From positions 62,001 to 126,000 of the forward strand of contig JAXHNF010000017.1 of the NCBI GenBank assembly GCA_034520745.1: DNA of 64,000 nucleotides, read 5' to 3'. The stretch comes from Alkalibacterium sp034520745. GTDB lineage: Bacteria > Bacillota > Bacilli > Lactobacillales > Carnobacteriaceae_A. A program made the position numbers and the translations under genes. Under the pieces are notes generated by a model that was not told where the DNA came from, searched no databases, and saw nothing but the letters and a program-made list of their open reading frames with translations. Positions 53,231-63,610 of this stretch are shown piece after piece; the stretch's first letter is position 1; the number at the start of each line of letters is the position of its first letter.

Positions 53231-53990
53231 ATGCAAGTAATACTACTACTTATTTTTTTTATATACGGGCTGGTATTCGGGTCATTTTTTAACGTTGTCG
53301 GATTACGAGTGCCAACGCAGTCCTTGTTCAAACAAAACCGCTCATACTGCGACACGTGCGAGCGGACGCTGACATGGACAGAATTGATTCCAGTCTGGTC
53401 GTTTATAGTTCAACGCGGACGATGCAGAGGGTGCCGGCAATCGATTTCACCGCTGTATCCGGTGATGGAACTGGCAACGGGCTTGCTGTTTGCCTTTACT
53501 TATTATCTTACCGGACTACAGTCACGAGCCTTGTGCTTGGGCTGCTTCTGATTGCTCTGATCATTCCAGTCACGGTGTCGGACATCGCTTATCAGCGTAT
53601 TCCCAACCGTCTGCTGCTGTTTTTCAGTCCGCTGTTCCTAGTTGTACCGATTCATCTTATCCACTTGATCCTTTCTGGGATCTTTTTTAGGGAGCCGGCT
53701 TTGCCTTTCTGCTTGTTTTTCTGATCATTCTGTTTTCCAAAGGAGGGATGGGGGTCGGGGACCTTAAATATTATACGCTGTTCGGTTTTATATTTGGTTT
53801 CAGTCACTTTTTACTTTTGTTCTTTCTTTCAACACTTTATGGGGCGGTTTACGGGATAGTCTTGATGAAGATCAAGAAAACCGGAAGGAAGACCCGTATC
53901 CCGTTCGGACCGTTTATCGGTCTGGCCGCGTTGACCGTTTTTTATTATGGTGATGCAGTGATTCAGTGGTACCTCAACTTATTAATGTAA
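53231..53990 (+). CDS. pilD: PilD, prepilin peptidase/methylase (frameshifted)
   Basis: About 253 residues, polytopic. N-terminal FIYGLVFGSFFNVVGLRVP, the zinc Cys pairs YCDTC and CRGC, catalytic Asp motifs TVSDIAYQRIPN and GMGVGDLKYY, and PFGPFIGLAA. Cleaves and methylates the four prepilins here. Frameshifts near 53365-53520 (one piece) and 53685. ATG 53231 behind ATAGGAG. Confidence 0.93.
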
Positions 53991-54025
53991 CCTATCTATT
54001 CGTACTTTCATCGGAGGAGATTGTC

Positions 54026-55026
54026 ATGTTATTTAATTCAAAACCGTTATTATATCTTCAACTTCTGGATCACAGTCTAAGGTATTTAGCGATCGATCCA
54101 AAAAATCATGCAGTCGTGGATAAAGATGAAATCGTCTTTGATGCAATGATTCTTCAGGATGGGAAAATTGACCAATATCCCATTGCTTGAAACACGTTTG
54201 GATGCGCCTTAGTCAAAGAGAAAAAGTGGAAAAATGCTAAAACGCATATCATGCTGCTGAATGATTTCGTCACCGTGAGAGAAGAAACGGTACCGGGTCA
54301 GTTATCTCCTTCTGAAGTGAAAGAGTATTTAGCCTTACATATCAATCAATCGATTCGTATGCCTTTTGAGCATCCGTCGTTTGATTTTGAGATCATTGAA
54401 AAGAATGAAGACGAACAAAAAGTCCTGATCATTGCTTATCCGGGAGAATATGTGAGACAGTATCAGGATATTCTGCAGAATGTTTCTTTGAAACCTGTTG
54501 TGGCTGATATTGCGGCACTCTGTTTTTACCGGATCGCAGACAGACAAGAATTGATCGATAAAGGACCTGACAAGCATACGCTGCTTTTAGAATGGAATCC
54601 GTTTGATTTGTCGATCATGGTCTTCAATCAAGACAATCCCAGATTCAATCGGCACACACGTTCAGCCCGTTTGGCAGATATCGTGGAAGTTGATCGAAAC
54701 GGGGAGTGGATCTGGCAGAACTCGCAGGCAGAGCTAGAAGCCATGCTCGAAGATCAGTTGAATGGACTGGAACGCTTTTTGGATTTCTACCGTTATTCTG
54801 TAATGGACGGCGAAGGCAGTGTCTCGGACATTATTTTAACAGGACATTACCCTGACTTGTCCGTTTTGAAATCCGACTCAAGTGAACGGTTTGCCATCTC
54901 AATGTGCATATATTGGATTTACCGGAAACGATCGGGCAGCAGTTTGGTGCTGTATACGGTTTGTCTTTGAAAGAGAAGGCCAGCAAGCAGAAAAAAGTCA
55001 GAAAAGCTAAAACAAAAGTACACTAA
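54026..55026 (+). CDS. pilM: PilM, actin-like pilus assembly protein (frameshifted)
   Basis: About 333 residues. Starts MLFNSKPLLYLQLLDHSLRY at ATG 54026 behind TCGGAGGAG. Central region ITHIMLLNDFVTVREETVPG-like (KTHIMLLNDFVTVREE), LSPSEVKEYLALHINQSIRM, VVADIAALCFYRIADRQELI; late part ETIGQQFGAVYGLSLKEKAS. Family architecture (FtsA/actin fold) and place before PilN/PilO support the call. Breaks near 54175, 54210 and 54905. Confidence 0.85.
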
Positions 55027-55067
55027 AGATCAGAATCCGCTGAACTTAACGGGGAGGAAGCAGTAGC

Positions 55068-55611
55068 ATGATCGCAATGTCAATTTTTTTGAAAAAAGAA
55101 GTATCAATATTCTTCCTTATGTCTTGGCTGGTGTTTTCTTTGTTTTCGCGGTTATATTAGGCACGTATTTTTACTTTATGCATACGTATTATGTGGGGCT
55201 TGAGCAGGATATATCCGAGTGGACTCCAAATAACGCTGAAGAGGTGGCCTTATCCAGACAGATCGAACGGCTCGATCGCTCAGCTAATCAGTCGGCACGT
55301 GTCCAGGAAACCCTTGAAGAATCGGCTTATCCGATGTCTTATATCACTGAAGATCTGTCAGCTGTTTTCTCCAGTGAAGGTGAACAGGTAACTACTTATC
55401 CAACTGAGGAGAGACCAGTCAGGCTGTTTTTATTCTTGAAAACACCACTGTCACCGAGGCATCAAGCATCATTAACGATCTCGAAACGCGCAGTTATGTC
55501 GACCGCGTGCAGCTGCTGCGCCTGGAGAACCAGCAGACGGAGTCGGATCAGTTTCTATTTGAGCTGACTGTCGATTTAACAGTGAAGATGCCTGTGCTAG
55601 AGGAGAGTTGA
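55068..55611 (+). CDS. pilN: PilN-like pilus assembly protein (frameshifted)
   Basis: About 181 residues: short cytoplasmic N-terminus with the PilN motif INILPY that docks on PilM, one membrane helix (VLAGVFFVFAVILGTYFYFM), a coiled-coil outer stalk (VALSRQIERLDRSANQSARV) and a ferredoxin-like end (TEASSIINDLETRSYVDRVQ). Breaks near 55085, 55110 and 55400-55435. ATG 55068 behind GGGGAGG. Confidence 0.82.
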
Positions 55612-55616
55612 TCTAA

Positions 55617-56210
55617 GTGACCTTTAAATGGACAAGAGAAGCGTTTTTAGTGACAATGACACTTTTGACGGTTTTATTTGGCTTTTATTATTTCGGTAAC
55701 CAGTATGTCGTTGAACCCGTCAGACAGGAAGCAGACGCACTATCTCAGACTCGCTACAGTGAACAGCGGAACGGTGTTGAACACGTACCCGCACCAGCGA
55801 TAGACCGTTTGATGAATACGAAGGAAATTACAGGCAGACAGAGTCCTTTTTACCTATTGGGGATGAAACAAATGAAGCGATGGTTACGCTGGAAGAACTT
55901 GCTGACCGAGAAAGCGTCAGTTTATCAAGTGTCTCAAGGCTAAGTGACCGGCAAGCAGTCGAAGGTCTGCCGGCTTCTTTTGTAAAAAACGTGTATCAGG
56001 CAGAGGCGTCAAGTGATTCGCCAGATAACTTCCGTCAGTTGATCGACCAGTCTGATGGACGAAGAGCGCATCTGGAACATTACAGCCTTTACCTATGAGA
56101 AAGCAGGCGAAGACAGTTATTCAGGACTCTTTGACTTTCGAACTGGTACTTATTACAGTGAATCAGTAGAATACTTTCAAGTTAGAGCAGTCGTCCGGTC
56201 AGCCGGCTGA
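55617..56210 (+). CDS. pilO: PilO-like pilus assembly protein (frameshifted)
   Basis: About 198 residues. GTG 55617 follows GAGGAG, five bases after pilN. One N-terminal membrane helix (FLVTMTLLTVLFGFYYFGNQ) and an outer domain (MVTLEELADRESVSLSSVSR, YSESVEYFQVRAVVRSAG). Position after pilN and topology give the call; sequence is weakly conserved. Breaks near 55840, 56055 and 56140. The stop TGA 56208-56210 lies inside the terminator. Confidence 0.78.
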
Positions 56211-56225
56211 TCTGCTCTTTTTTCG
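56184..56225 (+). terminator. Terminator closing the pilus cluster
   Basis: AGAGCAG / CTGCTCT outer stem with inner GCCGGCT-type pairing (CCGGTCAGCCGG), followed by TTTTTT. Confidence 0.75.
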
Positions 56226-56575
56226 ATGGGGTCAGGGCTGAAACTGGCACGCCAGTTTCGACATCCTTTGAATGGTTAACGGACCATACTCGCTTCACGC
56301 GAGTATCACTGTCATTTTTTTGGTCTGAACGAGCTAAGTGACTGAATTATTTAAGCCGACTGATACCGTTTATCAGGAATCAGGTCAAGTTTCTTATCTT
56401 TTAAGACTCATTTGTCCCTTTTATGGGTTATCTGGACAAGTTCACTTAAAGACTGGATCACTTGTTCCGATTATAAGTTCAGGATTTGGTTTCAGGCTGT
56501 ATTTGGAAAACGTACTCACTTACCCGACTAGTTTCTTATGAAATCACAGGTTTTGTGTGTTAAACTAAGAGAATA
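56226..56575. other. 350-base gap with several imperfect palindromes
   Basis: No convincing gene. Hairpins: GAAACTGGCACGCCAGTTTC (56238-56257), ACTCGCTTCACGCGAGT (56287-56303), TTTGTCC / GGACAAG (about 56409-56441). The words CAAGTTC, ACTTGTTCC and AAGTTCAGG recur at about 40-55 base steps, recalling the arrays at 6136 and 36982, but too degenerate to define units. A 67-codon frame at 56338-56541 has no recognisable domain and weak coding character. TG-T-TAAACT at 56558-56566 may be an extended -10 box for the next gene. Confidence 0.4.
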
Positions 56576-56599
56576 ATGAACGAAAAAGAGGCGGTAGAG

Positions 56600-57846
56600 A
56601 TGTCCTATTCAAAAGAAATGATCGAAGCGATTCAAAATGAAGAACTGGACCGGGCGAATGCGTTTTTAGAGAAAGCATTGGCTGAAGACAGCGAGGAAGA
56701 TCTGTACGCACTGATCGAGACCCTTTATGACCTGGGCTTTTTAGCTGAAACCAAGCAGGTGGTGACGCATCTGCTCACGGAGTTCCCGGATGAAGACGGG
56801 CTGAAGATCACGATGGCGGAGATCGCGATCGAGCAGGGCAGCCGAGCTGGAGGCATTTGAGTGGCTGGAACAGGTGGACGCCATGAGCCCTTATTACGCG
56901 CAGGCGCTGCTCGTTTCGGCGGATTACTATCAGACGCTGGACTTGCCGGAAGTGTCGAAGCAGAAACTGCTGGAAGCCAAGGAGCTGCTGCCGGATGAGC
57001 CGGTGATCGACTTTGCTTTGGGTGAACTGCTCTTTGCCAGCGGGAACTACAAGGAAGCCATCACGTATTATGAAAACCTGATCACGGGGCATCATCTGGA
57101 ATTTGCCGGCACCAGCATTCACGGCCGGCTCGGCAATGCCTACGGGGCGATCGGCGATCTGGACAATGCCATCGACTACCTGGAAGAAGCGGTGGAGATG
57201 CAGGAGACGAGCGATCACCTGTTCCAGCTGGGCTATGTCTATTTCCAGAAAAAAGAATACACCCGGTCAAATGAACTCTTTCAACAAAGTGAAGGAACTG
57301 GACCCGAGCTACACGTCCGTCTATGTTTACCTGGCTAAGGGCTACCTTGAGCAGCAGGATGAGGAAAAAGCACTGGAAATCGTCCGTGAAGGCAGTTATT
57401 ATGATAAAGAGAACCCGACCCTATTTACGTATCGGCGCCGAAGCGAGTCTGGCTGCCGGGGACGTGGAGACGGCGGAAGACTACTACAGAAAAGCGCTCG
57501 ACCGTGATCCGGAAAATGTCTCCGTGACCGTGCATCTGTCCAATCTGCTGATCGAACAGGAACGCTACTCAGAAGCGCTTGATCTGATGGAAACGAAACT
57601 GGAGACGGGCGAAGAAGACCCGCAGCTTTTCTGGAACAGCGCGAAGGCGTACAATGAGGAAGAAGAATTTGACAAAGCGCGTGAAAATTATGAAAAAGCG
57701 TATTATTCTCTGAAAAGATACACGCCGAATTCGTCAAAGAATATGCGGTTTTTCTCGCGAAGAAGGCGACAGAGACGGGTTTATGCGCGAAGCCAAGCGT
57801 TATCTTGCTTTGAATCTCGAATGATACGGAAAATGTGCTGAGTTGA
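56600..57846 (+). CDS. ypiA: YpiA-like tetratricopeptide repeat protein (frameshifted)
   Basis: About 415 residues made of repeated TPR helices (ALAEDSEEDLYALIETLYDL, ALGELLFASGNYKEAITYYE, AKGYLEQQDEEKALEIVREG, AAGDVETAEDYYRKALDRDP). No signal peptide, so a cytoplasmic scaffold. The ypiA-ypiB pair is conserved in Bacilli; function not established. I choose ATG 56600 (MSYSKEMIEAI) behind GAGGCGG over an upstream in-frame ATG at 56576. Breaks near 56845, 57283, 57425, 57720, 57780 and 57820. Confidence 0.88.
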
Positions 57847-57872
57847 TTAAGAATGAAGAACTGTACTAATTT

Positions 57873-57881
57873 TGGTATACT
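57873..57881 (+). promoter_or_regulatory. Extended -10 promoter of ypiB
   Basis: TG-G-TATACT (57873-57881), 29 bases before the ypiB ATG; no good -35 box, as is common with extended -10 elements. Confidence 0.5.
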
Positions 57882-57909
57882 GTAGTTAAGGAAAAGGAGG
57901 GGAGTATCC

Positions 57910-58481
57910 ATGTATAGTCGTGTTCAGCTGAAAGACAAGAAAAAATTTCTAAAATGGTTCCTGCAGCGCTATCAAATGAAGCGTCGGGAATCGATGTGGA
58001 TCTTAAACTATTTACTCAATCATGATATTGTCCTGAACAAAACGAAGTTTGTGGAAGAAGCGGATAAAACTCCTCGCGGCATCAAAATGGGCACCGTCGG
58101 GACCGATGACGAAGCGTTCCGTTTTTACAAGGACGGACAGGAATTTGACCATCCCGAACAGGCCTTTCACGAAGTCAGACTGAACTGGCACACAGATCTT
58201 TACGTGGAGCTCCTCTTTCAGGATTCATGGCTGTCACCGGAATATGCTGAAGTGCTGGAAGACAACCCGTATGCGAAATGGAACGACCGCATCCCTCAGG
58301 AACTGGACGAACAGGTGGATGAAGCTGTCGACAGTTTTTATCCTGCAGTGAGCAGAAGCAGCAGCTCTTAGACGAGATCGACCGGGCGCTGGAAAGTGAC
58401 AACCGGGAGGACTTCTACACGCTGACAGAATCACTGAAAGACATTGAAACGAAACTTGAAAATGAAGTGTCACCTTCTTAA
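57910..58481 (+). CDS. ypiB: UPF0302 protein YpiB (one frameshift)
   Basis: About 190 residues. Matches UPF0302: KKKFLKWFLQRYQMKRRESM, WILNYLLNHDIVLNKTKFVE, and the DUF-type C-terminal IDEALD-like part LLDEIDRALESDNREDFYTL. Cytoplasmic; in Bacillus and relatives linked to cytochrome/quinone control, but its role is not settled. Frameshift near 58342. ATG 57910 behind AAGGAGGGG. Confidence 0.9.
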
Positions 58482-58511
58482 AAAAACAACTGAAACGGGG
58501 AGATCAACGGT

Positions 58512-58860
58512 ATGACGGAAATGAACGACATGCAGCATAGAGTAGACGAGTATATCGGCCAGTTCAAGGACGGCTATTTTTCTCCTCTCGTTCAGTTGGC
58601 GCGTCTCACGGAGGAAGTGGGCGAGCTGGCTCGGGAAATCAATCATGTCTACGGGAAAAAACAGAAGAAACCTAGCGAAGAGCACAAGCCGATGGATGAA
58701 GAGATTGCCGACGTGCTGTTCGTTTTGATCAGTCTGTCGAATTCCCTGGACATCGATTTGTCCGAGGCGTTTGCACTGACGATGGACAAGTTCGAGTCGC
58801 GTGACCACTTCAGATTTGAAGCGTGTGGACGGTCAGACAGAAGACGACGCAACAAGTTAA
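58512..58860 (+). CDS. ypjD: MazG-like nucleotide pyrophosphohydrolase YpjD (one frameshift)
   Basis: About 116 residues. All-alpha NTP pyrophosphatase fold with metal-binding acidic motifs LTEEVGELAREIN and DEEIADVLFVLISL. Expected to hydrolyse noncanonical or excess NTPs. A frameshift near 58818 hides the normal end (RVDGQTEDDATS, stop 58858-58860). ATG 58512 behind CGGGGAG. Order ypiB-ypjD-cca is that of Bacillus with dapB and mgsA left out. Confidence 0.9.
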
Positions 58861-58918
58861 GCAATAAAGGAGAGAAAGGGCATTGGAGCAGGGATAGTCG
58901 CTCTAGTTGTCCGATTTA

Positions 58919-60134
58919 ATGATGAAACAGGTTCCTATTACAGGCGTATTCAAAAAAGCGCTGCCTGTGCTGGAGAAAATACAGGCTGCCGGCTTTGAAG
59001 CGTATTATGTGGGCGGAAGCGTCCGGGATGCTCTGCTCGGCAAGGACGTCAATGACGTGGACATCGCCACCAGCGCGTTTCCGGAAGAGATCAAGCAGCT
59101 GTTCAAGAAGACCGTGGATGTCGGTATCGAACATGGCACGGTCATGGTTTTGATGGAAGACGAAAGTTATGAAGTCACCACATTTCGGACCGAATCGACG
59201 TATCAAGATTACAGACGTCCTGATTCGGTCACTTTCGTCGCTCTTTAAAGGAAGATCTGAAGCGCCGCGACCTGACGATCAATGCCTTCGCGATGGATAT
59301 CGACGGGGAGATCCAGGACTTTTTCGGTGGCGAACAGGACCTGGAAGACAAGATCATCCGGGCTGTCGGGAAAGCGGAAGAACGCTTCAACGAAGATGCT
59401 TTGCGCATGATGCGGGCGGTCCGCTTTGCTTCCCAGCTGGGCTTTTTCCTGGAGGCCGACACCTTTTATGCGGTCGTGGCCAATGCGCCCCTGCTCAAAA
59501 ACATCGCCATCGAACGTATCCGCGTGGAGTTCACCAAAATGGCCATGGGCAAATACGTCCGGCAGGGGTTTGCGGGCTTTGTGGAAACGCGGCTTTATCT
59601 GTACTGCCCGGGGCTGTTTCATGCCAAGCAGGCGCTCAGGGATTTTGCCAAGATCGACAAGCCGATCGACCGCGAGCGTCAGATGTGGGCACTGCTGCTC
59701 TATCATTTGGGCGTGCAGGAAGAGAAAGAAGCGCGTGCCTTCTTGAAGCACTGGAAGCTGTCCAATCAGCTGATCAATGACAGTGCCGATCTGCATCAGC
59801 TGCTGCTGTACCGTCTGAACTACCAGCCTTCAAACGAGAACGGTCTACCGTTTTTCCAGAGAGCTGGCGTCTGGACGCCGAAACGTGCCTGGAACTTTTA
59901 GGCGAAACGCTTATGACAGGGACGCGGTTGAATACGATCGATGCAGACCTGCCGATTCATTCCCGAAAAGAACTGGCCATCAACGGCAAGATCATTATGG
60001 AAGAAACCGACAAGCGCGGCGGCAGATGGCTCGGACAGGCCCTATTGATGGCCGAGCGGGCAGTCGTCAAGGGCGACATCCAAAACGACACGACTGCCTT
60101 GCTGGACTATTTAAAGCAAAACGACTATATCTAA
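58919..60134 (+). CDS. cca: CCA tRNA nucleotidyltransferase (frameshifted)
   Basis: About 404 residues. Adds or repairs the CCA end of tRNA. Class II nucleotidyltransferase head: YYVGGSVRDALLGKDVNDVD, IATSAFPEEI, RRDLTINAFAMD, and the ERxxxE-type DALRMMRAVRFASQLGF. The C-terminal body ends KGDIQNDTTALLDYLKQNDY, stop 60132-60134. Frame breaks near 59243 and 59875. Two ATGs (58919, 58922) are usable. An enzyme of this kind is normally indispensable in Bacilli, so the breaks argue for sequence error. Confidence 0.94.
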
Positions 60135-60156
60135 ACGGACGAAAGGAGGAGAGCAG

Positions 60157-62964
60157 ATGAAGAAGGATCAGTTATACGCGGTCGTCGATATCGAAGCGAC
60201 CGGCGCAAGCTATCGGCAGAGACGAACGCATCATCCAGTTCGCCTGCGTGCTGGTCAAAAACGGCCGGATCGTCGAAACGTTCGATTCATTTGTCAATCC
60301 TTCCAGAAAAGTCAGCCGGCTCATCCGCGACCTGACGGGCATATCGTCCAAAGACATGGCGACGGCGCCTTACTTCGAAGACATCGCCCAGCTCGTTCAC
60401 CGCTTGCTGGAAGACACGATCTTCGTGGCGCACAATGTCGGTTTCGACTATCAGTTTTTAAATGAATGCTTCGAGCGCGTCGGCATGCCGCCTTTGACCA
60501 TCCCGGCCATCGATACGGTGGAACTGGCTCAGATCCTCTTTCCGAAACAAGACAGCTATCAGCTCAAGGAACTGACGGCGTCTCTTAGGGTATGAGCTGG
60601 ACCAGGCGCACAATGCGCTCTATGATGCCGAGGCAACGGTCTTTCTTTTGAACAGGCTGAGCGATCGTCTGAAACGCCTGCCGCTCGTGACGATGGAGAC
60701 CCTGTCTGAGCTATCAGATGTGACGACGGCGGACACGACGCTCTTTTTCCGTCATGCTTTGGATTCGATGAAAGAACAGCCTGGCTGATTCTGATGAGTC
60801 CCTGGTGATCATCAACGGCCTGGCGCTGAAGAAACCGGATCCGAAAAGCGAGCGGGAAGCGTACCGACAGAAACATACATATCCCTATAAAGACACCGAC
60901 AAGCTCGAGCAGCTCGAGGCGGCAGGACTGGAGTACCGGGAAAGCCAGAACCAGATGATGAACACGGTCTTCAACTACTTCAAACAGAAAAAGCCCGGCT
61001 ACGTCCAGTTCATCGAAGCGCCGGCCGGTCTGGGCAAAACGTTCGGCTATCTGTACCCGAGTCTGTTCATTGCCAAGCCGGATGAGAAGATCGTGCTATC
61101 GACCTTCACGAAACTGCTGCAGCGCCAGCTGATCGAAGACAGTCTGCCGCAGCTGATGCAGGCACTGGCCTTTGACAAAGCGGTGGCCCTGATGAAAAGT
61201 CCCAGTCACTACCTGTCGCTGTCGACGTTTTACAACAAGCTGAAGCAGGTGGACCCGTCCGACACGGAAGCGGCTTTCTGCATGAAAGTGCTGGTCTGGC
61301 TCACGGAAACCGACGAAGGGGACCTGGAGGAGATCGGCTTGGGCAAGACCCTGCATCACCCGTTCTGGGATGAAATCAGAAGCACGCCTGAGATGAAACT
61401 CCAGCTGGAAAGCTTTTTAGAGGTGGATTATCTAAACCGGCGGGAAAAACGCCTGGACAAAGCGTCTATTTTGGTCTCGAATCATGCCTACCTGTTTTCC
61501 GAATGGCAAAGGCGTCCGGAGCGGTTTGAAAACGTGAAACTGATCCTGGACGAGGCGCATCATGTGCCGGACGTGCTGGATCAGAACGCGACGATGCTGC
61601 TTTCAACCCGGTCGATCACCAACGAACTGAAGCGGCTGGGCTCAAAAGACAAGGAAGACACGCTGTTGAACGACTGCCTGAATCTTCTGCCGTCCAGCAG
61701 CATAAAACCTTACCAGCTGGACACGCTGCACGCGGTGGTTCAGCTCTTTTCGGATGAGTGGGAAGACTGGACCAAAAAATGGCTGGACTGGCTGATGCAT
61801 GCGGAGACGTATGACGACCGCGTGATCGAATGGAAAGAAAAAGCAATCGATTACCGGAACCTGCCACTGGACATCAAGCGGGACACCGAGTTTTTAAACG
61901 GAAACCTGGAAGAACTGATCTATGTGGGCCGCCAGCTGACCGACAGCCTGGAAAGCGACAGGGAAGACCTGACGCAGAAGGAGAAACGCGTCTTGACCAA
62001 GATCAAAGTCATTCTCGATCATTTCGGTACCGTCGTCAAGCGGTTCAGCTATCTGTTCTTGTCCGGCGATCAGTCCAGTCAGACGAGCGTCCGCTTTTAC
62101 TCGAAAAACCCACTGTCGACCTTGTCCTTTTCCCGTTTCGATCAGGAGACGAAAGAAACGCTGCTTGAGGCATTCAATGCGGCCGAGCATAAGATCCTGA
62201 CCAGCAGTACCCTGTCCGTGAACGATTCGGTGTATTATTTGCAGAAACAGCTGGGAATCGAAAACAAGCAGCTGGACGTCTACGCCTCGCCGTATGATTA
62301 CAGCAGGCAGGCGAAACTGTTCGTGACGACGGATGCCGACATGCACAAGCAGGAAAAAACGAGCGTGTCGGTCACCTTCATCACGGAACAGATCGACCAG
62401 ATCCTGAGTCAGACAGATGAAAACTGCCTGGTCCTTTTCCGGTCGCATGACATGATCCAGCGGGTCTATCAGGCGCTGAAACGGCGGAGCCATCTGAAAG
62501 ATAAGACGATCTTGGCCCAGACATTTCCGGCAGCGCCGTCAAGCTGACGAAGCAGTTCAAGAAAGCGCGTCAGAGCGTGATTTTAGGCTCGGACAGTTTC
62601 TGGGAAGGCGTGGATTTCCCGCTCGATGAACTGAAGATCGTCATCATCACCAAGCTGCCGTTCGATTCACCGGACATGCCGATGGTCAAAAAACGCCATG
62701 AGGAACTGCGCAGCCGGGGCGACAACCCGTTCGTGCACGACGTTCTGCCGCGGGCTGTGATCCGCTTCAAGCAGGGGCTCGGCCGGCTGATCCGTATCAC
62801 AAAACGATAAAGGCGTCTGGATCGTTCTGGACCGCCGTTTTGTCGAAGCGAGCTATGCGTCCGTCTTTTTGAATTCTCTCCCTGAGAAGCTGGAAGTCGA
62901 CGAACGTCCTTTGTCCGAGATCATCCAGGAAGTGTCCGCCTTTTTTAAAAGTGACGAAACATAA
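60157..62964 (+). CDS. dinG: DinG-type helicase with N-terminal exonuclease (frameshifted)
   Basis: About 935 residues. N-terminal DEDD exonuclease of DnaQ type: YAVVDIEATGA, IVETFDSFVNP, FVAHNVGFDYQFLN, HNALYDAEAT. Then a superfamily 2 XPD/DinG helicase: Walker A EAPAGLGKTFGYL, DEAH box KLILDEAHHVPD, motif with SDSFWEGVDFPLDEL and FKQGLGRLIR. Fusion of the two is normal in Firmicutes DinG, where the protein may act as a 3' exonuclease. No four-Cys iron-sulphur cluster seen. Breaks near 60213, 60590, 60780, 62528 and 62800. ATG 60157 behind AAAGGAGGAG. Confidence 0.93.
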
Positions 62965-63026
62965 GTGATAAAACGTCTGATTCGTGCTTTTCTCTAAAAT
63001 GCCTTATTTATTTATCAGGTCTGATT

Positions 63027-63035
63027 TGCTATACT
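63027..63035 (+). promoter_or_regulatory. Extended -10 promoter of ypmB
   Basis: TG-C-TATACT at 63027-63035, 52 bases before the GTG start. Confidence 0.45.
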
Positions 63036-63087
63036 AAGAGAGTTGATTATAAACGTTTTTCAGGCAAGAGGATCAGAGGAGAATAGA

Positions 63088-63561
63088 GTGAAGAAAGTTA
63101 TCATAGGACTCGTGATCGCACTGAGCGTGTTCATTTTAGGTTCATTGGTGCTGTACCAGCGGGCCAGTGCACCGTATGCCCAGGCAAGGAACGAAACCGT
63201 CACTTTTTTAACTGAACGGACAGATCTTGCCCAGTCAGAAGATTTCTACTGGTACAACGGCGAGGAAACGATCTTTTCCGTCAGAGGCTTCAGCGAAGAA
63301 GGGGAAGAAAAACTCTACATCGTCAAGCAAACCGGCGGCGAGATCCGGACGTATGACGTACCGGGCACCATGACCGAACAGGAAGCGATCAGACAGACGA
63401 GACAGGCAAGAGAACCGAAACGCATCCTGAACGCCAAGGTCGGCTGGATGAATGACCGGCCCATCTGGGAAGTCACATACAAAAATGACAATGACCGGCT
63501 GGGGTACTACATCATCGATCTTGAGACCGGTGAATGGGTACGCACGATCGATAATATTTAA
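63088..63561 (+). CDS. ypmB: YpmB-like PepSY-domain protein
   Basis: 157 residues, intact. Single N-terminal membrane anchor (VIIGLVIALSVFILGSLVLY), outer part with tandem PepSY-like folds (LYIVKQTGGEIRTYDVPGTM, IWEVTYKNDNDRLGYYIIDL). GTG 63088 follows AGAGGAG, preferred to an ATG 45 bases upstream that has no ribosome site. Conserved between dinG and asnS in Bacilli; exact role unknown. Confidence 0.9.
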   Translation: MKKVIIGLVIALSVFILGSLVLYQRASAPYAQARNETVTFLTERTDLAQSEDFYWYNGEETIFSVRGFSEEGEEKLYIVKQTGGEIRTYDVPGTMTEQEAIRQTRQAREPKRILNAKVGWMNDRPIWEVTYKNDNDRLGYYIIDLETGEWVRTIDNI

Positions 63562-63610
63562 CGAAGAGACAGCATTGAAATGAAACTATTTAGGTGAAGG
63601 AGACTGCACA

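Noticed and set aside
56338..56541. 67-codon frame after the pilus cluster
   Set aside because: No ribosome site or family match, and it crosses palindromic intergenic sequence.
61894..62493. 199-codon minus-strand frame inside dinG
   Set aside because: Antisense shadow of the helicase gene; no motif of its own.
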